From Blautia schinkii DSM 10518 (GTDB lineage: Bacteria > Bacillota > Clostridia > Lachnospirales > Lachnospiraceae), in NCBI GenBank assembly GCA_000702025.1, contig JNKJ01000025.1, positions 1 through 64,000 of the forward strand: 64,000 bases of DNA, in the 5' to 3' direction. A program made the translations under genes and the position numbers. Every line of letters begins with the position of its first letter. Within the stretch, counting starts at the first letter, position 1. Below the pieces are notes generated by a model. The model made no database searches. It had not been told where the DNA came from and saw only the letters and a program-made list of their open reading frames with translations. Below, one piece after another: positions 51,610 to 60,616 of the stretch.

Positions 51610-53589
51610 TTAAAAATCAAAAACCACCATCTGATGACACTCCATCCGTGGAATCTGAAAGCCTACAACACCGTTCTCCTCCATAAAACTGATTTCCTCC
51701 ATTTGCGGTGCCAGATAAACTTTTCTCACTTTTTCAGAAACCCTGATACTTCCCCGTATATTGTATAACGGCACAATATCTTCGATAGCCTCCACCTGCT
51801 TTTCCTCCCCATAGATATTGAAATGTCCCCGCAAGGTGGTATGAGCGAACAAAAGGTGGGCAATATATCTGTTTTCCTGTTTTTGCTTCGTAAGGGTCAG
51901 AACTCCCCTGTCCGGCAGCTCTGCTCTTACAGAATGCCTCTCATCCAAAAGATATTCCAAGGCTTCCACAATCAGGCGTTTAGCCTGAAGAGAGCCGATT
52001 TTTCCATACTCCGCAAAAATATTCCATCCTATATATACTGTATTTTCTGTGCTGACAACAGCCGGAAATGTTTCAGTATCATTGTCCGGGGTATGCTGAT
52101 GAGAGGAAAAGTGCTGAACATCCCTGTTAAAGTATGGATTTCTACCCTCCCCAATCACTGTCCCTCCGGTAGGAGAAATCCTGAAACTCTCTTCATAGAT
52201 AACCTCTGCCTCTTTTCCACCGGGAAATACGCAGTAGTTAGGCCTGAACTTTCCTTCCCCTTCATAAGAGGCCCCTACTTCAAATGCAAATTCATCCGTA
52301 TCCATCCAAAGGCCGCTTGTCCCGCTTAAGAGAATCTTTCCGCCCTTCTCCAAATAAGCCTGAAGACGTTCTTTCAAGCTTTCATCCACCCGGATTGAAT
52401 CCGGCAGGATAAGTACCTTATATCCGCTGAAATCCATTTCCAAATCGATAAACGTATATAAGTATTTCCCTTCCAAAAGCACCCTGTTGGCCCCAATGTC
52501 ACCATTATAAACCGTGTCTCTGGTGGCCGTCCCCAGAGATACTGCCTCCTGCCCCAGGACAGCAACATCACAGACATTCTCTGTGTCTTCGCACCACGGC
52601 TCCTTTTGTTCCACCTCACTGTATGCCTCTCCAATAATGCGGTAAGTTTTTTCGTTCATGCGCCCATCCGGGTGGAGCTGATCACCGATGGAACATTTCG
52701 CACCAAAAGCCAAAGAAAGTCCGGCTTCATACCGCAGGGCGTTGGGATGCTTAAATCCTCCGAATTCCCCCCAAGTAGTGTGGAACTTTCCGGTCATCCC
52801 CAGATATTCCATTCCCAAGTTCATCACATATGCCGCTGACATGGGAAAGTGGTCATACCCCCATCCGCCTGTTGGCAGACTTTCAAGCTCCAGATGCGTA
52901 TTGGCCCGGGCCAAATCCCGTCTGCCTCTTGTAATATGGCCTCCATTATGAAAAATCGTGCAGTCAGAATCATATTTTCGAACCGTGTCTGCGACTTTCT
53001 GTACATAATTCGCATAGGTAATCTCTGCCTGTTCCCAAACGGCAGCTTCATCCCGGAAATCCTTTCCCCGTGACTTGATAGACTTCCTGCAGTGGGCACA
53101 AACACAAGGAGTTACTGCGGAAATATCAAGGAAGATTCCCTGCGGTTTATAGTTTTCCATAACCTCCTCTATCTCCATGAGCAGCTTATCCAAATAAGGT
53201 GTGTTGTAACACATTCTGTGATATCCTGGTATTGTAAAATCCTTTGTATCGGAAAGAGTCTCGTCCTCCTTACGGATGAGCCAATCCGAATGTTCTGCTG
53301 CCATACGTTCGTCGAAACCGGCAGAAAGATATACTGGCGCTTTGACACCAATCTCCCTGCACGCCTCAAGCTCCTCCTTAAGTAAGTCGAACGTTAGATT
53401 CGGGTGTATGGCATTTACCTTACTCGGATAATAAGACCATCCGTGATGGCATTTAGCAAAAATAGTGATAGAATTTACGTGCCCCATTTTAAGGGCTGCC
53501 TGAAACTGCTTTTTATCGAACTTCAGGCCAATCCCCGGAATTAATTCCGAGGTATGAAAATCCAGGTGTACCTGGCGATATGACATCAT
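51610..53589 (-). CDS. Putative glycosidase, GHL6-like TIM barrel plus beta-galactosidase trimerisation domain
   Basis: A 659-residue cytoplasmic protein. Residues about 1-350 look like a glycosidase TIM barrel of the 'hypothetical glycosyl hydrolase 6' type (YRQVHLDFHTSELIPGIG, MGHVNSITIFAKCHHGWSYYP). D155 (GIFLDIS), E236 (HLELESLP) and E275 (TWGEFGGFK) are candidate catalytic acids. A CVCAHC cluster at 162-167 may bind metal. Residues 360-480 form a GATase-like trimerisation domain (YKVLILPDSIRVDESL). A beta-rich C-terminal domain follows. It is the catabolic enzyme of the second TCS-linked importer locus. Substrate unknown; no characterised relative is known to me. Confidence 0.75.
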   Translation of the reverse strand: MMSYRQVHLDFHTSELIPGIGLKFDKKQFQAALKMGHVNSITIFAKCHHGWSYYPSKVNAIHPNLTFDLLKEELEACREIGVKAPVYLSAGFDERMAAEHSDWLIRKEDETLSDTKDFTIPGYHRMCYNTPYLDKLLMEIEEVMENYKPQGIFLDISAVTPCVCAHCRKSIKSRGKDFRDEAAVWEQAEITYANYVQKVADTVRKYDSDCTIFHNGGHITRGRRDLARANTHLELESLPTGGWGYDHFPMSAAYVMNLGMEYLGMTGKFHTTWGEFGGFKHPNALRYEAGLSLAFGAKCSIGDQLHPDGRMNEKTYRIIGEAYSEVEQKEPWCEDTENVCDVAVLGQEAVSLGTATRDTVYNGDIGANRVLLEGKYLYTFIDLEMDFSGYKVLILPDSIRVDESLKERLQAYLEKGGKILLSGTSGLWMDTDEFAFEVGASYEGEGKFRPNYCVFPGGKEAEVIYEESFRISPTGGTVIGEGRNPYFNRDVQHFSSHQHTPDNDTETFPAVVSTENTVYIGWNIFAEYGKIGSLQAKRLIVEALEYLLDERHSVRAELPDRGVLTLTKQKQENRYIAHLLFAHTTLRGHFNIYGEEKQVEAIEDIVPLYNIRGSIRVSEKVRKVYLAPQMEEISFMEENGVVGFQIPRMECHQMVVFDF

Positions 53590-53620
53590 TTATGTAAGTC
53601 CTCCTTTTATCCGGACGCGC

Positions 53621-54442
53621 TCACCCTTTAACTGCACCTGCCGTGGCACCCGCCACCACATACTTCTGACAAAGTAGATACAGGATAGTGATCGGCAAAG
53701 CTGTCAGCACTAAGTCGGCAAACACGTAATTCCAGTTACTGGAATACTGCCCGAAGAAATTATAAACGGTAAGGGGCATTGTCCATTTGGAAGCTGAGTT
53801 AAAGAAATACAAGGGTACCATAAACTCATTCCATGCGCCCATGGCAGTCGTCACTACTACCGTAGCCATGATTGGCTTCAGCAATGGAAAAATAATACTG
53901 AAAAACATTCTCAAAGGAGACGCCCCGTCGATAAAGGCTGCTTCATCCAACTCCCTCGGTACATTTTTTATAAACCCGGACAAGGTAAAAATCGTCCAGG
54001 GCATCTGAAGCGCAGCCTCTACCAGGATAACCCCTATAAAGGTTCCCGTCAGATTCAGCATCTGAAGAAGTCCATAGGTAGTAACGATCTGTATCGGAGC
54101 AATCATCCCAAGCAAAAACAAGTAATATACAAAACTGGTAAAGCGGCATTTTTTTCTGGACACAACAAACGCGTTCAGACTGCCCGCCACCACCACAAAT
54201 GCAGTAACCGCAAGTGTGATGATCATACTGTTTAAAAACGCCTGCCCCATATTTCCCTTGTCAATTACCACGGAAAAATTCTCAAAATGCCAGGAGGAAG
54301 GAAGTGCCAGATTAAAAGCCTGCGCCTCCGGGGCATCTTTAAAAGAACCTAAGATTACAATCAAAAGCGGACAGATAATCACCAGTGAACTGGCAAGAGC
54401 AACCAGAGTCAAAAGGATACTCCCGCCTGTTTTCTTTTTCAT
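53621..54442 (-). CDS. Carbohydrate ABC transporter permease, MalG type (GHL6 locus)
   Basis: A 273-residue permease with six membrane segments, the coupling loop LDEAAFIDGASPLRMFFSIIFP and the ending YVVAGATAGAVKG. The ATG overlaps the stop of the MalF-type gene by one base (TGATG), giving tight translational coupling. The GHL6 gene follows 31 bp later. Confidence 0.95.
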   Translation of the reverse strand: MKKKTGGSILLTLVALASSLVIICPLLIVILGSFKDAPEAQAFNLALPSSWHFENFSVVIDKGNMGQAFLNSMIITLAVTAFVVVAGSLNAFVVSRKKCRFTSFVYYLFLLGMIAPIQIVTTYGLLQMLNLTGTFIGVILVEAALQMPWTIFTLSGFIKNVPRELDEAAFIDGASPLRMFFSIIFPLLKPIMATVVVTTAMGAWNEFMVPLYFFNSASKWTMPLTVYNFFGQYSSNWNYVFADLVLTALPITILYLLCQKYVVAGATAGAVKG

Positions 54443-55317
54443 CACATCTCCACCTCCCGCTTTGTAAGTCCCTTATTCACAACTACCGCAATCACTGCAA
54501 TCATAAGGAAAAGAAGAAGGCTCATAGCAGAAGAACGCCCAAGACTTCCTTTGCTGAATTCCTTATAAATGTATGTATTCAAAACCTGGGTAGCATTTCC
54601 CGGACCGCCGTTCGTCATCACATAAACCTGCTCAAATACCTTGAAACCGCCGATGGTATTCATAGTGATAACTACCGTGAACGCAGGTGCCAGAAGCGGC
54701 AAAGTAATGTTCTTAAACTGCTGCCATTTCGTTGCTCCGTCAATTGTGGCTGCTTCATAATAATCATTGGGAATCCCCTGAAGCCCTGCCAGATAGATAG
54801 CCATGGCAAAGCCGCTCCATTTCCATATCTGCACAAATATAATACACCACATTGCACTCTGTCCGTCTCCCAGCCAGTCATGGACCAGTCCTGACAGACC
54901 GATTGTGGTCAGAATCTGGTTGAGTATTCCCCCATCCAGCTTAAATACTGCCTTGAACATAATCCCAACTACAATCAAGCTCAAAACTGCCGGAAGATAA
55001 AACACTGTCCTGAAAAAAGCTTTTCCCTTCACGGCCGAATTAAGCAGCAACGCCAGAAGAAGTCCCAGGACCACAATTCCCACCATAGTCACAACAGCAA
55101 AAAGCACAGTATTTTTAAGCGCCAGCAAAAAATAATCATCCTGGAATAATCTTGAGAAATTTTTCAGTCCTACAAACTTAGGACTGCTGATCCGTTTGAT
55201 ATTCCAGTTAGAAAAGCTCATGACAAAACTGGCGCCGATAGGAATACAATAGAAAATAAAAAACGCAATAATTGCTGGGTAGGTAAAATAGTTCGGATAA
55301 AACTTTTTTTGATTCAC
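54442..55317 (-). CDS. Sugar ABC transporter permease, MalF type (GHL6 locus)
   Basis: A 291-residue permease with six membrane segments and the EAA loop YEAATIDGATKWQQFKNITLP. The start is a GTG after GGAGGGAATT. It follows the binding-protein gene after 238 bp containing the hairpin 55425-55453. No ATPase gene is nearby. Confidence 0.95.
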   Translation of the reverse strand: MNQKKFYPNYFTYPAIIAFFIFYCIPIGASFVMSFSNWNIKRISSPKFVGLKNFSRLFQDDYFLLALKNTVLFAVVTMVGIVVLGLLLALLLNSAVKGKAFFRTVFYLPAVLSLIVVGIMFKAVFKLDGGILNQILTTIGLSGLVHDWLGDGQSAMWCIIFVQIWKWSGFAMAIYLAGLQGIPNDYYEAATIDGATKWQQFKNITLPLLAPAFTVVITMNTIGGFKVFEQVYVMTNGGPGNATQVLNTYIYKEFSKGSLGRSSAMSLLLFLMIAVIAVVVNKGLTKREVEM

Positions 55318-55424
55318 AATTCCCTCCTTATCTATGCAAGCTCCGCATTAAAAAACGAGAGTCTATCCAATTTGTACACTTTTTCATTTCGTATACTTTA
55401 TCATTTAATATCCTCTTTCATGAA

Positions 55425-55453
55425 AAAGGTGCCATATTTACTACAGCACCTTT
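55425..55453 (-). terminator. Attenuating hairpin between binding protein and permease (GHL6 locus)
   Basis: AAAGGTGC (55425-55432) and GCACCTTT (55446-55453), with a T-run on the minus strand (CACCTTTTTC). It may partially end the transcript after the binding-protein gene. Confidence 0.75.
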
Positions 55454-55555
55454 CCACCCATTCCTCATACAGTGAATATAAGTAACTGACACATTGACTT
55501 AGTATTCTCTGTACCGATTCTCTACTGATATATGCGTACTTTACATAAGCAACTA

Positions 55556-56875
55556 TTATTCAAACGCTTCAAATCCCTGCTGCTCCATATAGTCCTCGTA
55601 AACAAACTGGAAATCTTCCCATACAGATTCCGCATCCTTTTCTCCTGCTGCCGCTTCCACATAGAAATTCCAAAGGTCATTAAAGCATCCGTTCGCATCT
55701 GAAAGCTGACCGTTCAATTCATATACATAATTTCCGGTAGTAATATATTTGTCAACAATACTCTGTACACATGCTGTAGCCTCGCCGCCGTTTACATCAT
55801 TAAACGCCGGATATCCGGGATTTTCCGCATAGTATAAATCCTGATACTTAGGCATAGACCATACCTGAAGGAATGCTTTCGCTGCATCTACCTGCGTTCC
55901 GGCCTTAGGAACAAATAATCCCTGTACATAGTTGCCTGTTGGCAGCACGGGCTTATCGCCAAAAGGAATCACGAAGGAACCAAGCTCTACCTCCGGATGG
56001 TTTTTAGAAAAGTCTGTTGCCCACTGGTCTACAGTCAAATACATAGCTGCTTTTTCAGAAGCCATGATTTCTGCCGCATCGTCATATCCCACAGACAGAT
56101 TATCTTCATTTACATATCCTTCTGTATAAAGATCAATATATCTCTGAAGCACATCCGTTGCTTCCGGAATATCTGACCAGGTAATCTCATTATTCAACAG
56201 CTTCTCGTAGGTTTCTCCTGCCTTATCGCCAAGCATGATCGGGATTCCGCCTGTCATGAAAATCTGTGTCTCCCAGTTATCCTTATTGGTCTGTAAAAAC
56301 GGTGCTGCCTCAGATTTTTCTTTTATGGTCTTTAAAATATCCAAAAACTCTTGATAATTCTGTGGTTCAGGATCTGTGATTCCGCAGGATTCCAATAGAG
56401 CCTTGTTATAGTAAACCACCTGGTAACCTGATGAGGATTCTTTCGGAAGCGCATACAGCTTGCCGTCTTTTGGGTCTTTCAGCATGTCCGGGTTTACCAG
56501 ACGGCTCACCCAAGACTCTTCGCTTAAATCTTCACAATACTCATAAACATTCATGGTTGCATTCTGGGAAGGATAATTCTGTTCCAATACATCCGGTACC
56601 TCTCCGGTGGACAGCTTTAAGTTTGTCATAGATGTGTACTGATCATCCGGCACTACCTGGAAGTCCACTTTACAGCCATAGTCCGCTTCGATAGCGTCCG
56701 CCATTGTCTGATATGCGTCAAAAAACTTTGACTGGCTGGTCATAAAGGAAATAGTCTTTCCCTCAAGCACACTGAAATCCTCTGCCTCAGCCGCCTGCAC
56801 CGTAAATCCCATACCGCACATCATAGATGCTGTCAGCGCTATGCTGATGATCGATTTTACACAATTTCTCTTCAT
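55556..56875 (-). CDS. Extracellular sugar-binding protein (GHL6 locus)
   Basis: A 439-residue family-1 solute-binding protein. The start is the ATG after AAGGAGGAAGAAAAA; the reading frame runs 54 codons upstream into the promoter region and that part is rejected. The signal peptide MKRNCVKSIISIALTASMMC ends near TVQA, a signal peptidase I site; the Cys is preceded by SMM, so there is no lipobox. Mature motifs include EGKTISFMTSQSKFFDAYQT and YYNKALLESCGITDPEP. It is divergent from the second YesM/YesN pair. The ligand is probably the GHL6 substrate. Confidence 0.93.
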   Translation of the reverse strand: MKRNCVKSIISIALTASMMCGMGFTVQAAEAEDFSVLEGKTISFMTSQSKFFDAYQTMADAIEADYGCKVDFQVVPDDQYTSMTNLKLSTGEVPDVLEQNYPSQNATMNVYEYCEDLSEESWVSRLVNPDMLKDPKDGKLYALPKESSSGYQVVYYNKALLESCGITDPEPQNYQEFLDILKTIKEKSEAAPFLQTNKDNWETQIFMTGGIPIMLGDKAGETYEKLLNNEITWSDIPEATDVLQRYIDLYTEGYVNEDNLSVGYDDAAEIMASEKAAMYLTVDQWATDFSKNHPEVELGSFVIPFGDKPVLPTGNYVQGLFVPKAGTQVDAAKAFLQVWSMPKYQDLYYAENPGYPAFNDVNGGEATACVQSIVDKYITTGNYVYELNGQLSDANGCFNDLWNFYVEAAAGEKDAESVWEDFQFVYEDYMEQQGFEAFE

Positions 56876-56940
56876 TTTTTCTTCCTCCTTGTTTTTGTTG
56901 ATGATGGATTTATTGTAATCTCTTTTTGTCCGATCAGAAA

Positions 56941-56972
56941 TGGAAAATTTGAGGTGAAAACATGGAAAATTT
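56941..56972. promoter_or_regulatory. Candidate response-regulator site: TGGAAAATTT pair, 22-bp period
   Basis: TGGAAAATTT occurs exactly at 56941-56950 and 56963-56972, between the binding-protein gene and the divergent kinase gene. It resembles the pair at 29637-29669 in the other TCS-linked locus. Confidence 0.5.
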
Positions 56973-56982
56973 ATGCATGGTG

Positions 56983-57010
56983 TTGTTTTTTCTTTTGTAT
57001 TTGTTATAAT
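56983..57010 (+). promoter_or_regulatory. Promoter of the second YesM/YesN-type operon
   Basis: TTGTTT (56983-56988), a 16-bp spacer, and extended TG-T-TATAAT (57005-57010). The leader is about 85 nt to the ATG at 57100. Confidence 0.6.
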
Positions 57011-57099
57011 GCACTCGTAACTGCTCCATACTTTCACAGTTACGATATATTTCCTACTGAATAGTCATACGCAATCACTCCAAGGACCTGGAGGTAATT

Positions 57100-58893
57100 A
57101 TGAGAATGAGACAGCTTCCTTTTCAGAAAAAATTATTTCTATCTATTTCTGCCTGTATGGCAGTATTAATGCTGGTATGCATCATGGGCTTTTCCCTCTA
57201 TACCTATAATAATCTTAATCAGCAATCCTTAAGCAACCTGCACCAGCTCAGTGAGCGTACAGGCTCTGAAGTAAAAACTTTATTTGAAAATATGGATGCA
57301 CTGGCTCTGTACGCTTCCACCAATCCGGAGATACGTTCTGCCTTTTCTGACGCCAGGACAGAGGGGTTCTCCAACCTGGAACTGAGCCGTAAGACTGTCC
57401 AGACTCTTACCTCTATTTCCATCCCCAATAGCGCCTCTCATTACAGAATCTCACTATACAATGAGAATGGGAATTTTACCTCTGTGGGCATTCCCTATCA
57501 GCAGAAGTGGACTACAAATAAGCTGGCTTCTGATGAATACAGGCAATGGTATGAGGAGCTTCCTGTTATAGAAAACGGTCCCTCCTTTTATGGCTTTCAT
57601 CCTGATTACTGGAGTGACAGCGGGGAGCTTTATCTTTCCCTGTTCCGGGAGATTTTCGGGACTACATCCACGCTTAAAGCCAATGCTCTTATTGAAATTC
57701 AATGTCCCCTGAAAAAGGTAAAGGATATTTTGAATTTTGACGACAACAGCTATACCAGTTATCTGTTCGACCCTGATGGAAATCTCGTTTATCCTCTTGA
57801 GGGTGATAAGCTGTCTGACAGCCTGTATGATGCCTGCCGCACAGATTCTCAGGGATATCTTTCTCAGTATACGCATCTCTTTTACAGCGGAACTGAGGTA
57901 CGGAACGGATTTCATCTTATTCTGACACAGTCTCAGGAGCATATCTGGGGGATCATACTGCCTCAGATTCTGGCCGTATTATTCCTGGGAGCTGCAGCCC
58001 TGATCATATTTGTGGTGGTCATATTCTACGTGACCAAACATGCCACCAAGCCCCTGCAGGATCTTACTTCCTCCGTGAAACAGGTTTCTATCTCAAACCT
58101 GTCACTGGAACTGGATTTTGCAGACTATCCGGATGAAATCTCAGGATTAAACACAGCATTTGATAAAATGTTTCAGAGGCTCCGTCAGTCCATGGATGAA
58201 ATCGTGCGCATCCAGGCCTGTGAAATGCGGGCTAATATGGTAGCACTTCAGTCACAGATGGACCCGCATTTTCTGTACAATACACTCACTGTGATCAAAG
58301 CCTTTTCCAGGGAAAAAAACAACCTGCAAATTAACATGACATGCGATTATCTGGTAAAAATGCTTCGCTACATATCCTCATACAATGAACATAATGTATC
58401 CCTGAAGCAGGAGTTGGATCATACGGAAAACTATTTAAATCTCATGAAAATCCGCTATGAGGACCAGTTTTCGTATACCTTTTCCATTGACTCTAATGTA
58501 AATACAGAGACATTGATGGTTCCCCGCCTCACGCTCCAGCCCCTTGTGGAAAATTGTTTCCAGCATGGCTTCAAAACGGTAGCGCCCCCATGGACCATTC
58601 ATCTGCGCTTCTGGCTGGAGGGACCCCAGTGGTATGTCAGCGTAACGGACAACGGCGCGGGCTTCTCTCCTGATAGTGAGCAGAGACTTCTGGACAAGAT
58701 TGACGAATTTCTCTGTCACCCCTCAGAATCCATTGTATCCATGAAAATCGGTGGTATGGGGTTAGTAAACACCGTGGCACGCCTGAAGCTTAAGTACAAA
58801 AACCAGATATCTTTTAAAATCCTCAATCCACCGGAAGGAGGTACAAGCGTTATTATTGGAGGTGTATTAGATGATGAATATCTTTGTGATTGA
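57100..58893 (+). CDS. YesM-type sensor histidine kinase (GHL6 locus)
   Basis: A 597-residue membrane sensor: a helix near residues 13-35, an extracellular domain to about 285, a second helix (IILPQILAVLFLGAAALIIF), then HAMP and kinase domains. The phospho-acceptor is in LQSQMDPHFLYNTLT; ATPase motifs are PLVENCFQHGF, DNGAGF and GGMGLVNT. The RBS is TGGAGGTAATT. It overlaps the regulator gene by 23 bp. It is divergent from the GHL6 importer operon. Confidence 0.95.
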   Translation: MRMRQLPFQKKLFLSISACMAVLMLVCIMGFSLYTYNNLNQQSLSNLHQLSERTGSEVKTLFENMDALALYASTNPEIRSAFSDARTEGFSNLELSRKTVQTLTSISIPNSASHYRISLYNENGNFTSVGIPYQQKWTTNKLASDEYRQWYEELPVIENGPSFYGFHPDYWSDSGELYLSLFREIFGTTSTLKANALIEIQCPLKKVKDILNFDDNSYTSYLFDPDGNLVYPLEGDKLSDSLYDACRTDSQGYLSQYTHLFYSGTEVRNGFHLILTQSQEHIWGIILPQILAVLFLGAAALIIFVVVIFYVTKHATKPLQDLTSSVKQVSISNLSLELDFADYPDEISGLNTAFDKMFQRLRQSMDEIVRIQACEMRANMVALQSQMDPHFLYNTLTVIKAFSREKNNLQINMTCDYLVKMLRYISSYNEHNVSLKQELDHTENYLNLMKIRYEDQFSYTFSIDSNVNTETLMVPRLTLQPLVENCFQHGFKTVAPPWTIHLRFWLEGPQWYVSVTDNGAGFSPDSEQRLLDKIDEFLCHPSESIVSMKIGGMGLVNTVARLKLKYKNQISFKILNPPEGGTSVIIGGVLDDEYLCD

Positions 58894-60415
58894 AGACGAA
58901 CCGCCCATTCTCCGTGAAATCATCGCAATTATAGAGTCCTTTCACGAAAATTACCAGATTATCGGGAAGGCTCAGAACGGCCAGGAGGCCATGGACTTTT
59001 TAAACAATAACGGCGAATCGGTGGATGTGATGATAACAGATATCCAAATTCCTGTGCTGAGCGGACTGGACCTCATTGCCCATGTACACCAGCATCTTCC
59101 CCATATTCTGTGCATAATCCTTACCGGCTACAGCAATTTCAATTATGCAAAAAAAGCTATCCGTTATAATGTTTTCGATTACCTGCTCAAGCCTATAGAC
59201 GAGGAAGAGCTTCACAGACAGTTAAAAAAAGCATACGCCCAGAAATGTGTTGACTACATTCGCAGCCGTCCAGAGGATATCGGAGAAAATATGATAGAAG
59301 ATACCTCCGCCCAATCTTCCGAAGATTCCGGCTACCAGCTCGCGTTTCTTTCACTTGGCTCTTTTCCAATGTTTGCTTCCCTTTATAACGAATTATTTCC
59401 TGAACAGTGGAAGCAGCTGGCCCTGCCCGCCCTGTTTGAAAAATATCCTGACCTGCAGGAGCATTATTGGATTATTGACGGTCTGACTTTGGGCGAAAAA
59501 ATAGTCCTGTATATGACCCCTGAGGACGGCAGCCAACGCAGCGGCAAAAATCTTTCTAAGCTTCTGGAACCGCTGCTTGAGAAAGCGCCTGCCATAACTA
59601 TAGCCATTGACACCCGCTTTTTGGGAATCCGTAATATCCATCAGTCTATTTTAGATTTGAGAAGCTTTATCAACAGACACGCGCGCTTAGAAGAATCACA
59701 GTTATTATTCTATACAAAAGAGAATAACCCTCCTGCGCCCGAAGCAGATTACCAGAAGTTTCACTCATATTGCCAGCGGCTTACAGGTCTGTTTGTACAG
59801 AAAAATGTACCGCTTTTTGAAGCAGAGTTAAAAAATTATATAAAAGCCATACAGACCGACCACCTGACCACAGCATGTGTATATCGTCTTTTACAGGACT
59901 TGTTTCACGCCTGTGTCCAGGCTGCGGATGATTCTCTCACAGGTCCCCAGCTAAATATCCAGTACACTGTGGGAGACGTATTAATGCTGTCCGACAGCTA
60001 CAGATCCCTCACCGACAATCTGCTGTCCATCTTCGCCTCTCTGTTTGAAAACATGTTAAAGCTGGAGGCTGTTCCCAGGGACAGAACGAAAATATTGTTA
60101 AAAATTGACACCTATATGAAGGAACATTTTACTGAACCTATCAGCACCAAATTTGTTGCAGAAATGTTTGGGTTCACTCCTGCTTACCTGAGCACGATTT
60201 TCAGGGAATATAAGTCTGTCACTCCGGCTGACTACATCATCAGACTTCGTATTGATAAAGCCAAGGAGCTGCTTACCGCTGATTCTAAATGTAAGATCAA
60301 AGAAATTGCAGCGTTTGTGGGGTATGAGGATTCCTTGTATTTCAGCAAAGTATTCAAAAAGGCTACAGGGATGTCTCCTAAACAGTTTATAGAGGAGAAG
60401 GGAGTTAGCGGATAA
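58871..60415 (+). CDS. YesN-type response regulator, receiver plus AraC HTH (GHL6 locus)
   Basis: A 514-residue regulator. The receiver has FVIEDEPP, the phospho-acceptor Asp in VDVMITDIQIP and Lys in YLLKPIDEEE. A middle region of about 280 residues is not recognised. The C-terminal AraC domain has two helix-turn-helices (STKFVAEMFGFTPAYLSTIFRE; IKEIAAFVGYEDSLYFSKVFKK). The start lies inside the kinase gene after GGAGGTGTATTAG; a second ATG follows directly. The probable target is the divergent binding-protein promoter with its 22-bp-spaced repeats. Confidence 0.95.
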   Translation: MMNIFVIEDEPPILREIIAIIESFHENYQIIGKAQNGQEAMDFLNNNGESVDVMITDIQIPVLSGLDLIAHVHQHLPHILCIILTGYSNFNYAKKAIRYNVFDYLLKPIDEEELHRQLKKAYAQKCVDYIRSRPEDIGENMIEDTSAQSSEDSGYQLAFLSLGSFPMFASLYNELFPEQWKQLALPALFEKYPDLQEHYWIIDGLTLGEKIVLYMTPEDGSQRSGKNLSKLLEPLLEKAPAITIAIDTRFLGIRNIHQSILDLRSFINRHARLEESQLLFYTKENNPPAPEADYQKFHSYCQRLTGLFVQKNVPLFEAELKNYIKAIQTDHLTTACVYRLLQDLFHACVQAADDSLTGPQLNIQYTVGDVLMLSDSYRSLTDNLLSIFASLFENMLKLEAVPRDRTKILLKIDTYMKEHFTEPISTKFVAEMFGFTPAYLSTIFREYKSVTPADYIIRLRIDKAKELLTADSKCKIKEIAAFVGYEDSLYFSKVFKKATGMSPKQFIEEKGVSG

Positions 60416-60477
60416 TCTGATATCACAGCACCTCCGGAATTTCTTGGGTGTGGTGATAGACATGGCAATGAGCTTTC

Positions 60478-60515
60478 AAAAGAGCGGCCGACGTGGGATA
60501 TCGGACCGCTCTTTT
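60478..60515 (+). terminator. Terminator of the second YesM/YesN operon
   Basis: AAAAGAGCGG (60478-60487) and CCGCTCTTTT (60506-60515) form a 10-bp stem with terminal T-run, 63 bp after the regulator stop. Confidence 0.85.
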
Positions 60516-60616
60516 AACATTAACGGGGCGCAAATTTTTAAAACCGATTGGATAATTGCTTGATTACATACATTCTTTTATTCTTACGCTTCTCCTGTTC
60601 GTGCAGAAAAAATCAC

